This document shows, piece after piece, positions 48,791 to 56,741 of a stretch of 64,000 bases of DNA. The stretch lies in contig JAOSKE010000001.1 in the NCBI GenBank assembly GCA_027493775.1, positions 496,001 to 560,000 on the forward strand, given 5' to 3'. The position numbers were made by a program, and so were the translations under genes. Position 1 is the first letter of the stretch. Every line of letters begins with the position of its first letter. The DNA is from Kiritimatiellia bacterium (GTDB lineage: Bacteria; Verrucomicrobiota; Kiritimatiellia; CAIVKH01). The notes under the pieces were generated by a model. That model did not search any database and was not told where the DNA came from. It was given only the letters and a program-made list of their open reading frames with translations.

Positions 48791-49135
48791 TCGCCGACCT
48801 CCTTTGGGCATCTGTTGGCTGAAAATATTCAAAGCCTTTTTTAAAATGTCGCGTTGCTCTCGCAGATCTTCCGCCTCCAGACGGGCGGCCTCTAAGGCCG
48901 CCACCAACTCGCTCGGCTTCATCTGATCAGTTCCGGTCATTGCCTGATCGGCCCGTTCCAACTGCTCCCGCTTCCAACGGGCCAGTAAATTGCCTCTGAT
49001 ACCCAGTTCGCGAGACACCTCGGCGCATGGCTTGTTGGCCCGGATGACTCGATTAACAGCATCGCGTTTGAATGCATCATCAAAATGACGCCTCGTTTTC
49101 GCTTGGTTGGTCGTTGTGGTCATAACTTTTTTCAC
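48788..49135 (-). CDS. IS3-family transposase orfA
   Basis: A 115-residue helix-turn-helix protein with RRHFDDAFKRDAVNRVIRANKPCAEVSRELGIRGNLLARWKREQ and a C-terminal leucine-zipper-like coiled coil (LVAALEAARLEAEDLREQRDILKKAL), both typical of IS3 orfA. It starts at GTG 49135 or ATG 49123. Its stop overlaps the ATG of orfB, so the two are translationally coupled. OrfAB fusion by frameshift is the family rule; no A-rich slippery heptamer was identified with certainty. Confidence 0.88.
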   Translation of the reverse strand: MKKVMTTTTNQAKTRRHFDDAFKRDAVNRVIRANKPCAEVSRELGIRGNLLARWKREQLERADQAMTGTDQMKPSELVAALEAARLEAEDLREQRDILKKALNIFSQQMPKGGRR

Positions 49136-49180
49136 TATCAGCTAAGACCCAACGCTGTCTACTTTTTCGGGGGAGGCTCA

Positions 49181-49279
49181 ATTGCTGCTGGGGGAGGTTA
49201 TGCCCCAAGCATGCCGGATGCTCCACAAGACATCTATGAGGGAATCGGTTGGGCTGTCGGCTTCCTTCTTGGGCAATGA
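49181..49279 (+). pseudogene. RHS cassette 2 tail, 3' remainder after IS3
   Basis: These 99 bases continue the RHS cassette 2 frame: ATT (duplicated), then AAGGGYAPSMPDAPQDIYEGIGWAVGFLLGQ and TGA at 49277-49279. The stop overlaps the ATG at 49276 of the membrane protein gene by ATGA, the coupling expected of a toxin tail and its immunity gene. The tail now lacks a start and cannot be made. Confidence 0.8.
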
Positions 49280-49701
49280 TGAGTTGTAGCGCTGATAGCC
49301 AAAAGCCGGCAGAGAGCCTTTGTCCGCTTCTTCTCCTCGCGACGTTGCTGATGGTTGTCGGCATTGTTGTATTGCTTCAGCGACGATTTACACACCTCTC
49401 GATGGGTTCGATATCTGGCACTCATGCCGTTGCCTTTGGTCTCCTCCTTTGCGGAATCAGTGTGTGGATATTCGTCAAATTCTTGTTGGCGGAGAGATCG
49501 CTTCCTGCGCGGTGGCGCACATTGGCACTCTGGATTACGGCCACCGGTCTCGCGGGCACCATAGTTCATTGGTTGTCCGCATGGATCGAAGCGCTTAGCC
49601 CACCCTCCGGTACTCCGCTTCGCTTCATTCTGTCGGCAACTTGTATCTGGTGCATCTATGTACTCATGCGGCATCGCATCTTGAAGGCGAACACCACATA
49701 A
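49276..49701 (+). CDS. Small membrane protein, candidate immunity protein for RHS cassette 2
   Basis: A 141-residue protein starting at ATG 49276, overlapping the RHS tail stop. It has about four hydrophobic segments (LLLLATLLMVVGIVVLLQ, AFGLLLCGISVWIFVKFLL, LALWITATGLAGTIVHWL, FILSATCIWCIYVLM). No family is recognised. A membrane immunity protein would fit a membrane-acting toxin, and the cassette 2 tail itself has two hydrophobic stretches ([15 protein letters not shown] and IGWAVGFLLGQ). The pairing is inferred from the 4-bp overlap and order. Confidence 0.6.
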   Translation: MMSCSADSQKPAESLCPLLLLATLLMVVGIVVLLQRRFTHLSMGSISGTHAVAFGLLLCGISVWIFVKFLLAERSLPARWRTLALWITATGLAGTIVHWLSAWIEALSPPSGTPLRFILSATCIWCIYVLMRHRILKANTT

Positions 49702-50684
49702 GTAATTGGGGTCAAGTCTAGACATTCGGTTCTGCTGAAAAACCCCTGCTCAAAAATATTTGGAAAATCTTTTCGAAAAACGACCTCGCCAAGCCCAAAG
49801 GGGTCAGCCCTGAATGGCGCTAAGTTAAGATCACCTGAGGTCGCTTGCCACGCGCCTTACCACGGTGGGGCACGGTCGTAAATGTTTTGCGCTATCCCCA
49901 TCCCTTTCCGCGGCTTTCCGCGTGTTTCTGTGGTTGAAACACTTAATCTTGCACCCTGTAGCCGCCCGCGTCACGCCATAGCCTTTGGCGACGGCGGACG
50001 CGGCGACAGCAAAAACACTGCGCCATTTCAATTCGACGTTCCAAATCGGGTTATTTTCGACCTTCGGTTGTTAACCCTAGAGCTGCTGCGGCGCGCCCGG
50101 CGGTCACGCCCTACCAACCACAATGAAGTCGAGAACCACACAGCAGTATGTTGTTTTGGGTAGGGCCGGACTGCCAGGCCGGCCTAAACGTTCACGATTA
50201 ATTGAGACGTCCCAAATCGGTTTATGGTCGACCTTCGGTTGTTGACCATAGAGCTTCTGCGGCGCGCCCGGCGGTCACGCCCTACCAGTCACGGTCAAAT
50301 CGTGAACCACAGTGGCGTGAAGATTTTCACGCCCTACTTCCGCGTTTTGTGCCTTTTGTGGTTCCCTCCCCATACCCAATTCGTGTCCATTCGTGTCCAT
50401 TCGTGGTTCCTCCCCATACCCAATCCGTGTCCATCCGTGGTTAAAATTCATCACGCCTTTTTCTGGCGTGAAAATTTTCACGCCCTACGGTCTGCGTTTT
50501 GCGCCTTTTGTGGTTCCCTCCTCATCAACCCATCAACTTCCCCAACCTATTCTCCCCATCCCTTTCCGCGCCCTTCGGCGTGTTTCCGTGGTTGAAACCA
50601 CCATAGTAAACGGTATGCAGTTCGTATGTTTGCAGGCGCATTGGCAGGCTCGACCTCGGTGGGGCGATGGAGTAGCCTCGCTTT
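49702..50684. repeat. Repeat-rich non-coding zone
   Basis: No gene is supported here. Several diverged direct repeats are visible: a block of about 70 bp with CGACCTTCGGTTGTT...GCGGCGCGCCCGGCGGTCAC...GCCCTACCA at 50058-50113 and 50229-50284; CCCATCCCTTTCCGCG...CGTGTTTCNGTGGTTGAAAC at 49897-49940 and 50557-50599; GTGAARATTTTCACGCCCTA at about 50325 and 50470; and short units TTCGTGTCCATTCGTGTCCA near 50381 and CCGTGTCCATCCGTGGTT near 50426. Near 49800 GGGGTCAGCCCTGAATGGCG...CTAAGTTAAG looks like the end of a lost insertion sequence. This zone is likely a sink for decayed mobile DNA. Confidence 0.65.
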
Positions 50685-51632
50685 GTGATTACCGTGGATC
50701 GAAAACAGGTGGCTGCGTTTGCCGCTTTCTTTAAGGAGGCGGGGGCGGTGCAGGCATTTGATTTTTGTCACACAGGGGATATCCCGATTTATCCGCCTGT
50801 GGGTGGGGAGGGGATGATCGAGTTTTACTTCTTCAATGCGGCGCATCAGTTCGGATTCTGGCGGCTTGAAGATGATCGCTATGCTGGTCCGATGCTGGCG
50901 ACCGTAGATGGGAGGACGCTGAAGGGCTCCGATTATGTGTCCTACTGCTTGACCCGTGCGTGGCGTAAGGACGCTGGAATCTTTGCGCCTGCGCGTGTCT
51001 TGCAGACGGACTGGAATCAGGTCTTCGCCGCAGATTCCGGCGACAATCCACTCCCGCAATGGAGTGATCACACGGAAATAATTTACAGATACGCGGAGTG
51101 GATGGCGGGGCGAGACACGATGCCAGTGGAACTGGTCGCGCACGCAAATGCTTCAGAGCAACCGCTTGCAACTTTCTTGAATGAAGCAGGACAAATCCCC
51201 GGTTACGCCGAGGATCCGCTACGAAAGAAATTATTTCTTCTCGCCATTATGATGGAAAACAGACCGGAAGGGTTTTTGAAAGTTACAGATCCGGAATCGT
51301 ATGAACCGATTATTGATTATCATCTGCAACGGAGTGCGCTGCGCTGCGGGTTGATTCGAATCCATGATGTCGAGTTGCGAAAACGCCTCATCGCGCGGCG
51401 TTTAGTTTCAACCGAGGTGGAGCGGGAAATCAGGCAGGCGACGTTTGACGCGGTACAGCAAATTGTGCGCGATTCCGGGAAGTCGGTGGCTGCGATAGAT
51501 TATTTTTTCTTTATGAACCGTCGTCGCTGCCCCGAAATGACCGAGCCTGACTGCGCCCATTGTCCCGTACAAACGATTTGTGCGCAAGAGACGGAATTGT
51601 TTCAGCCGGTCTTCCGAACGACCGCATATTGA
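50685..51632 (+). CDS. Putative HhH-GPD-like Fe-S protein
   Basis: A 315-residue protein starting at GTG 50685. Near the C-terminus RRRCPEMTEPDCAHCPVQTICAQ has four cysteines spaced C-x7-C-x2-C-x5-C, close to the C-x6-C-x2-C-x5-C iron-sulphur loop of endonuclease III-type DNA glycosylases. The middle part is helical (EDPLRKKLFLLAIMMENRPEGFL). I do not recognise a named family from the N-terminal half (FFNAAHQFGFWRLEDDRYAGPMLATVDGRTLKGSDYV). A DNA-repair or base-recognition role is possible but not shown. It stands alone, 94 bp before the racemase gene. Confidence 0.55.
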   Translation: MITVDRKQVAAFAAFFKEAGAVQAFDFCHTGDIPIYPPVGGEGMIEFYFFNAAHQFGFWRLEDDRYAGPMLATVDGRTLKGSDYVSYCLTRAWRKDAGIFAPARVLQTDWNQVFAADSGDNPLPQWSDHTEIIYRYAEWMAGRDTMPVELVAHANASEQPLATFLNEAGQIPGYAEDPLRKKLFLLAIMMENRPEGFLKVTDPESYEPIIDYHLQRSALRCGLIRIHDVELRKRLIARRLVSTEVEREIRQATFDAVQQIVRDSGKSVAAIDYFFFMNRRRCPEMTEPDCAHCPVQTICAQETELFQPVFRTTAY

Positions 51633-51726
51633 TCACCCTTTGCGAATTGATGTCGCGGTTTGTTTAATTCGCTACATCGGTGTACGCTGCCTCACCTCCA
51701 ATTGCTTTGGGGCTTAGGAAGATAAA

Positions 51727-52431
51727 ATGAGTGATCACAAGACGATTGGTTTAATTGGCGGGCTCAGCCCAGAATCTACCGTTCACTACTACTCGCGTAT
51801 TTGTAGGAATTACAATCAGGCGATGGGAAAGCTGAACTTTCCGCGCATTATTTTAGAGAGCGTAAATCTTCAGGTCTTTACCGAGTGTTTTGCCCGAAAT
51901 GACTGGGATCAAGTGGGCGAAATGCTCCTCGCTGCCCTTGCGCGATTGAAGGGGGCGGGCGCGGACTTCGCGGCGATCCTCGCAAACACCCCACATCATG
52001 CGTGGGAACAGATTGCGGAGCGAACCCCTCTCAAGGTTCTGACGATTATGGAGGCCACGGCCGATGCCCTGAAAAAAGACCAGCTCAAGAATGTGCTTTT
52101 ATTGGGTACGCGCGCGACGATGGAGAGTGGATTTTTCCAACATTATTTTGAAGGGGTTGGAATTACCTCGACGATGCCAAATGAGAAGGATCGCCAGGAG
52201 CTGGATCGTATTGTCTGGGAAGAGCTTTCCCACGGAAACGTCTTGGAGTCGTCACGCAGTTTTGCGCGAACGATGATCGCTACGCTCATTGAGGGTGGGG
52301 CAGAGGCCGTCGTGCTGGCCTGTACAGAACTGGAAATGCTGATCCAGCAAGAGGACAGCAGCAAACCGCTCTATGACACGATGCGTATTCATGCAGATGC
52401 AATTCTTGAGTATGCAATCTCCGCCGTGTAA
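51727..52431 (+). CDS. Aspartate/glutamate racemase family protein
   Basis: A 234-residue cofactor-independent amino-acid racemase. It has IGLIGGLSPESTVHYYSRICRNYN at the N-terminus, the first catalytic-site segment FAAILANTPHHAWEQI (this position is usually a Cys or Thr: CNTaH), and the second VVLACTELEMLI with the catalytic Cys. The NTPHH substitution for CNTxH means one canonical Cys is replaced by Ala-Asn-Thr, so it may act as a single-Cys enzyme of the EcL-DER/YgeA-like group or have altered specificity. Likely substrate is aspartate or another amino acid; unsure. Confidence 0.85.
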   Translation: MSDHKTIGLIGGLSPESTVHYYSRICRNYNQAMGKLNFPRIILESVNLQVFTECFARNDWDQVGEMLLAALARLKGAGADFAAILANTPHHAWEQIAERTPLKVLTIMEATADALKKDQLKNVLLLGTRATMESGFFQHYFEGVGITSTMPNEKDRQELDRIVWEELSHGNVLESSRSFARTMIATLIEGGAEAVVLACTELEMLIQQEDSSKPLYDTMRIHADAILEYAISAV

Positions 52432-52490
52432 ACGAACTCGAAATGAGTTCCTTATATTTATCTAGCGCTTCAAGCGAATAAGCCATTGCG

Positions 52491-53615
52491 ATGAAAACAA
52501 CCAGCGACCAGTACGCAGAAATTGATCGTGACCGTGAGGAATACGGCGTGAAGCACAGCGAACAGCTGGGTTGGGCCGTGATGCGTCATGCGGATGTGAT
52601 GCAAGTCCTGTTGGACTGGCAGACGTTCAGCAGCGTCGTTTCCAATCGCCTCTCCGTGCCCGCCGGAATGGATCCGCCAGCGCATACACCGTTCCGCAAG
52701 ATCATTGAACCGTATTTCAGTCCCGCGCGCGTTGCGGAATTTGAGCCGAGCTGCCGACAACTTGCACATTCGTTGGTGAAGAAAATGCTGGAGCGGAGCG
52801 AGCACGCGGAGATCGTTGGAGAATTTGCCCGTCCCTTTGCCGCTCACGCGCAGTGTGATTATTTGGGCTGGCCGAATTATATGGAAGAGGGCTTGCATCG
52901 CTGGGGCGTGAGAAACCGCAAAGCGATTCGTGAACAGAATCGCGAAACACTCGTGAAGAGCGCAGAGGTATTCGAATATCTGATTGCAGAAATGTTGGAC
53001 GACCGGCGACGGGAGCGTTCGGGGCCGGATCGGGATTTGACGTCGCGCCTGATGTTCGAGCAGGTTAATGATCGTCAGATTAAGGACGAGGAAATTGTAA
53101 GCATTCTTCGCAACTGGACCGCCGGCGAAATCGGCACCATTGCCGCCGCAGTCGGTATCATTGCTCACTTCCTTGCCGCACACCCGGATATGCAGGAGTT
53201 GTTGCGCAGTGATTTTTCCAAATTGCCGTATGCCATTGATGAGATTCTGCGTATCACCGCGCCATTGACGACAAACCGCCGCGTGACCACTAGGGCGGTC
53301 AATTTAGGAGGCCATGAAATTGGCGCGAAAGAAAGAATTACCATTCTATGGGCCGGCGCAAATCGCGACCCGCGCGTTTTCGAAGACCCGGTGAACTTTC
53401 GTTGGGATCGCGACACAACGAAAAATCTTTTATACGGCGCTGGTATTCACGTATGCCCCGGCGCGCCGCTCGCGCGGATGGAGCTGATCGTCGCAACGGA
53501 AGAGCTGCTCGCGCAGACGAAATCGCTCCGGTTCAATCCTGAACGTCCGCCCGTTCCTGCAGAGTTTCCCGATGGTGGCTTTGCCTCTGTCCCGCTGATG
53601 ACCGAGCGCGCCTGA
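52491..53615 (+). CDS. Cytochrome P450
   Basis: A 374-residue soluble bacterial P450. The haem-binding segment is LLYGAGIHVCPGAPLARMELIVA (axial Cys in HVCPG). Also present are the K-helix EILRITAPLTTNRRVTT (ExxR), and an I-helix NWTAGEIGTIAAAVGIIAHFLA, with GEIGT in place of the usual AGxDT. The N-terminus lacks a membrane anchor. No ferredoxin or reductase is adjacent. Its stop overlaps the ATG of the L,D-transpeptidase gene (TGATG), so the two are probably coupled. Substrate is unknown; replacement of the I-helix acid by Glu-Ile-Gly may mean unusual oxygen chemistry. Confidence 0.92.
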   Translation: MKTTSDQYAEIDRDREEYGVKHSEQLGWAVMRHADVMQVLLDWQTFSSVVSNRLSVPAGMDPPAHTPFRKIIEPYFSPARVAEFEPSCRQLAHSLVKKMLERSEHAEIVGEFARPFAAHAQCDYLGWPNYMEEGLHRWGVRNRKAIREQNRETLVKSAEVFEYLIAEMLDDRRRERSGPDRDLTSRLMFEQVNDRQIKDEEIVSILRNWTAGEIGTIAAAVGIIAHFLAAHPDMQELLRSDFSKLPYAIDEILRITAPLTTNRRVTTRAVNLGGHEIGAKERITILWAGANRDPRVFEDPVNFRWDRDTTKNLLYGAGIHVCPGAPLARMELIVATEELLAQTKSLRFNPERPPVPAEFPDGGFASVPLMTERA

Positions 53616-54139
53616 TGAAAAACGAGCGCCAAAGGCAAGCGAAACTTCCTGCAGACGCTCTCCTGTTGCACGTATCCATTGCTCGACAGCAACTTGCGTT
53701 ATGGGTTGGGGGAAGACGCATAAAATCCTATCGCGTCTCAACCAGCCGATTGGGCTCGGGACAGAAGGCAAATTCGAATAAAACGCCAACCGGTTGGCAT
53801 CGTATCGTTCGCTGGATTGGCGCGAATCGTCCGCTCGGTTCTGTCTTTGTGGGGCGTCGCTTTACGGGCGAGGTTTTGCCTCCCCGCGCGTGGCACAGCG
53901 ATGCAGAGCGCGATACGATCACCACCCGAATTTTACGACTTCGAGGATTGGAGCAGGGCCACAATGCCGGGCGGGGCTGCGATAGCTACGCGCGCTACAT
54001 TTACATCCACGGCACCAATCACGAACAACTGCTCGGAACCCCCGCATCGGCTGGTTGTGTCCGTATGGGCAATAAGGCGATAGCCGACCTTTTCGACCGC
54101 ACTCGTGGCAAGCCGACGTATTGCTTGATCGAAAAATAA
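53615..54139 (+). CDS. L,D-transpeptidase (YkuD family)
   Basis: A 174-residue protein with the YkuD catalytic motif: YIYIHGTNHEQLLGTPASAGCVRMGNKAIADLF (His in HGT, Cys in SAGCVRM). Such enzymes make 3-3 cross-links in peptidoglycan or attach proteins to it. No signal peptide is visible (MKNERQRQAKLPADALLLHV), which is odd for a periplasmic enzyme; it may be cytoplasmic or the start may be wrong. The ATG overlaps the P450 stop. The gene is convergent with the radical SAM gene 14 bp downstream. Confidence 0.87.
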   Translation: MKNERQRQAKLPADALLLHVSIARQQLALWVGGRRIKSYRVSTSRLGSGQKANSNKTPTGWHRIVRWIGANRPLGSVFVGRRFTGEVLPPRAWHSDAERDTITTRILRLRGLEQGHNAGRGCDSYARYIYIHGTNHEQLLGTPASAGCVRMGNKAIADLFDRTRGKPTYCLIEK

Positions 54140-54153
54140 ATCCAGTATGAAAA

Positions 54154-55684
54154 TTATACGTCCGTGTGGCGCGCCTGTCGTTGCAGTCCTTTGAGATGCT
54201 TGGCACGGCGGTGGCGCATTTCTTCAAGGCTGACGTAATCGCGCAGAAATGTGGGGCGGTTGCGTGACACGGTGCGGCACAAATCCTTCCACAAAATTTG
54301 CGCAGTCTCCTCGCGGGGTTCGCCCAGCTCGTCCGTAAGCCAGAGGAACAACGCCTCTGCTGAATCATCTATCGAAATCGCATGGGTTCGCTCCCAGCGT
54401 TTGTAAATCCACTCGCAAAAGCGATGAAACGCATAAAATGGGGATTTGGCGTTCTTCCAGATCAGCGGGGCCGTCTCAATATAGTTTCCGCTATTCACAT
54501 ACAAATCCCAGAAGCGCGAAACGCGATTCAGCGCGGCGACGGTTTCCGCGTCGATATCACGGTTTTCGATCAGGTCATACGGTGGCTTGGAATTATACTT
54601 CATCCCGAATTGTTCGTCGTGTCGAATGATCGGCGTCCCGCGCAGGCGTTTGAGAATGTTGAGCTGGATTTCCTGCGGCCCGAGCGCAAGGAGGCGATCA
54701 AAGCCGTGCGCAAAACTTTCAAGGTTTTCCCCGGGCAGTCCCGCAATTAAATCTGCGTGTAGATAGGCCCCCGTCTCACTGCGCAGCCAGAGAATATTTT
54801 TCAGCAGTGATTGCGTAGTCCTGCCGACGTTTGATTCGCTCAGCGACCTCTTCATTGAAGGTCTGAATTCCGACTTCGAGCTGCATGGAGCCTTTCGGAA
54901 AACAGGAAAGAATATCCTTCAGTTCTTCGGGCAAACGATCCGGCACCATTTCGAAGTGGAGGAACAGTCCCGGCGTGTAGCGTTCGAGAAAGAAGCTCAA
55001 AATGTCGATGCCGTACTTGATGCTCAAATTGAACGTCCGGTCCATAAATTTAAAGTGACGCACGCCACGGTCAAGTAGCTCCTGAAACGCGGGCAGGATG
55101 CTCTCCAATGGGAAGCGTCGGACGGGGATGTTGAGAGAGAACAGACAGAACTCGCAATCGAACGGACAACCACGGGAGGCCTCGACATAAATGACGCGGT
55201 GCGCGATATCTTCGTCCGTATAAAGGTAGTAGGGGAGCTTCAGCTTCCGCACGTCCACGGAACCGCCGTTTATTACGCGTTGCGGGGGTGTTTCACCCGC
55301 GAGCAATTGTCGGCACAAAATCGGGAAGACAAAGTCGCCTTCGTTCATCACCACGAAGTCTGCGAGCGCGCAAATTTCCTGCTTTTCGACCTCGTGACTC
55401 ACTTCGGGTCCACCGAGTACGATTTTTACGCCCGGCAGTTCCTTGCGCAAGCGCTTGACGAGCGTGAGCGCCAGGTTCGCATTCCAGATATACACGCTCA
55501 GGCCCACAATGCGCGGGGAATGGGCGGCGATCCCTTCGATCACCTGATCGAGCGGTGTCTTGATTTCATACTCCAGCATCGCCGTACGCGGCTGAAGCTC
55601 TTCCATATTTGCGAGCAGATAGCGCAGACCGAAAGCGGTGTGGCTATAGCGCGAATTGAGCGCGGCGAGGACGATGTCCGCCAT
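54154..55684 (-). CDS. B12-binding radical SAM protein, DUF4080 type (one-base frameshift)
   Basis: The start at 55684 (MADIVLAALNSRYSHTAFGLRYLLANM) gives the cobalamin-binding-like N-terminal domain, followed by GGPEVSHEVE and the radical SAM motif ASRGCPFDCEFCLFS, RRFPLESILPAFQELLDRGVRHFKFMDRTFN and EVGIQTFNEEV. The frame breaks in a T run at 54797-54801 (coding-strand A run, one too many); removing one joins DYAITAE to NILWLRSETGAYLHADLIAGLPGENLESFAHGFDRL, as in the family. The C-terminal half has the DUF4080-like region to 54154. The reaction is unknown. It follows nadA by 10 bp on the same strand. Confidence 0.86.
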
Positions 55685-55694
55685 AGTTGGCTTG

Positions 55695-56645
55695 TCAGCC
55701 GATTTCCACCATGCGTTGAATGGCCTGCGACGCACGTTCCGCGACTGCGGGCGGCACTGTGATGTGGTACATATCTTCCTTCAACGAGCGCAGCACCTTT
55801 TCAATCGTGATCATCTTCATGAAGCGGCAGACCGCGAGGTCGTTCACGGCCCAGAAATTCTTGCCCGGATTCATTTGTTTCAGGCGGTGAAGAATCCCAG
55901 TTTCGGTTGCAATCACAAATCCGCTGGAAGACGATTTCTTTGCGTAATTCACCATGCCTTCCGTCGAAAGCACCTTGGCCCCGGTGGTACACGCCTCGCC
56001 GGTGCCGCGCAGGTACAAGAGGTCGGATGTGCAGCCGCACTCTGGGTGCATCAAAAATTCCGCCTCCGAATGCTCGTCGAGTTTTTTCTGGATGACAGCG
56101 GGCTTGAGTCCGGCGTGGACGTGGCATTCACCGGCCCAGATGTGCATATTTGTTCGGCCGGTCTGCTGCTTCACATGCTGGCCAAGAAACATATCTGGGC
56201 AAAAGAGAACTTCCTTATCTGCCGGAATCGCATTCACCACGCTTACCGCGTTGGAGGAGGTGCAGCAATAGTCGGTGAGCGCTTTGACCTCTGCTGAGGT
56301 GTTCACATAGCTGACGACAACCGCGTCGGGGTGTTCCGATTTCCACTGACGCATCTCGCTTGCGGAGATCGTGGCAGCAAGCGAGCAACCTGCGTCAATA
56401 TCGGGGAGCAGGACTCGTTTTGTCGGCGCAAGGATCGCCGCCGTTTCCGCCATAAAGTGGACGCCGCAAAAAACGATGACATCGGCATCGAGATTATTCG
56501 ATTTGCGCGCGAGCCCGAGGGAGTCGCCAACAAAATCCGCAATATCCTGTACTTCCGGGCGTTGATAACTATGCGCCAGGATTACAGCGTTCCGCTTCTT
56601 TTTGAGTTCCAGAATCTCAGCAGCAATGTCTTTGGTCGTATTCAC
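55695..56645 (-). CDS. nadA: Quinolinate synthase
   Basis: NadA condenses iminoaspartate with dihydroxyacetone phosphate to quinolinate, the step between NadB and NadC in NAD synthesis, using a 4Fe-4S cluster. The 316-residue protein has VILAHSYQRPEVQDIADFVGDSLGLAR, VIVFCGVHFMAETAAIL, VVSYVNTSAEVKALTDYCCTSSNA, MHIWAGECHVHAG, HPECGCTSD and the C-terminal KNFWAVNDLAVCRFMKMITIEKVL, placing the three cluster cysteines. nadB and nadC lie 2-5 kb upstream on the same strand, separated by two genes. Confidence 0.95.
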   Translation of the reverse strand: MNTTKDIAAEILELKKKRNAVILAHSYQRPEVQDIADFVGDSLGLARKSNNLDADVIVFCGVHFMAETAAILAPTKRVLLPDIDAGCSLAATISASEMRQWKSEHPDAVVVSYVNTSAEVKALTDYCCTSSNAVSVVNAIPADKEVLFCPDMFLGQHVKQQTGRTNMHIWAGECHVHAGLKPAVIQKKLDEHSEAEFLMHPECGCTSDLLYLRGTGEACTTGAKVLSTEGMVNYAKKSSSSGFVIATETGILHRLKQMNPGKNFWAVNDLAVCRFMKMITIEKVLRSLKEDMYHITVPPAVAERASQAIQRMVEIG

Positions 56646-56703
56646 GGTGCGGCAAGATACAACACCAGTCGAGTGAGAGCAACCCGCAGACGGGTATAAA
56701 AAA

Positions 56704-56734
56704 GCGGCCTTGCCGGGGCGAGGCCGCTCCTTTT
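56704..56734 (-). terminator. Intrinsic terminator after pirin gene
   Basis: On the minus strand AGGAGCGGCCTCGCCCCGGCAAGGCCGCTTTTTT forms a 7-bp GC-rich stem (GCGGCCT/AGGCCGC, 56704-56727) followed by six T. It lies directly after the pirin stop. The first half resembles the ISL3 terminal repeat (GGAGCGGCCTTGCCCCC), a possible shared family of sequences. It would also work weakly on the other strand. Confidence 0.82.
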
Positions 56735-56741
56735 CTATGCC

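Larger units (their letters stand above)
47698..49180 (-). mobile_element. IS3-family insertion sequence, 1,483 bp
   Basis: The terminal inverted repeats are TGAGCTTCCCCCGATTTGTG...AACAGTGTCGGGTCTAAC (from 47698) and, read from the other end, TGAGCCTCCCCCGAAAAAGT...AGACAGCGTTGGGTCTTA (from 49180 on the minus strand). A 3-bp target duplication ATT (47695-47697 and 49181-49183) flanks it, the usual length for IS3. It encodes orfA and orfB on the minus strand. Removing it and one ATT restores the RHS tail frame exactly. Confidence 0.9.

Noticed and set aside
48005-48844. Plus-strand frame of about 279 codons inside IS3
   Set aside because: It is antisense to orfB, which has the complete integrase core in the other direction.
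49760-49840. Terminal repeat of an IS4-type element (GGGGTCAGCCCTGAATGGCGCTAAGTTAAG)
   Set aside because: Suggestive only; no transposase fragment or second end is present, so it is mentioned within the repeat zone and not called as an element.
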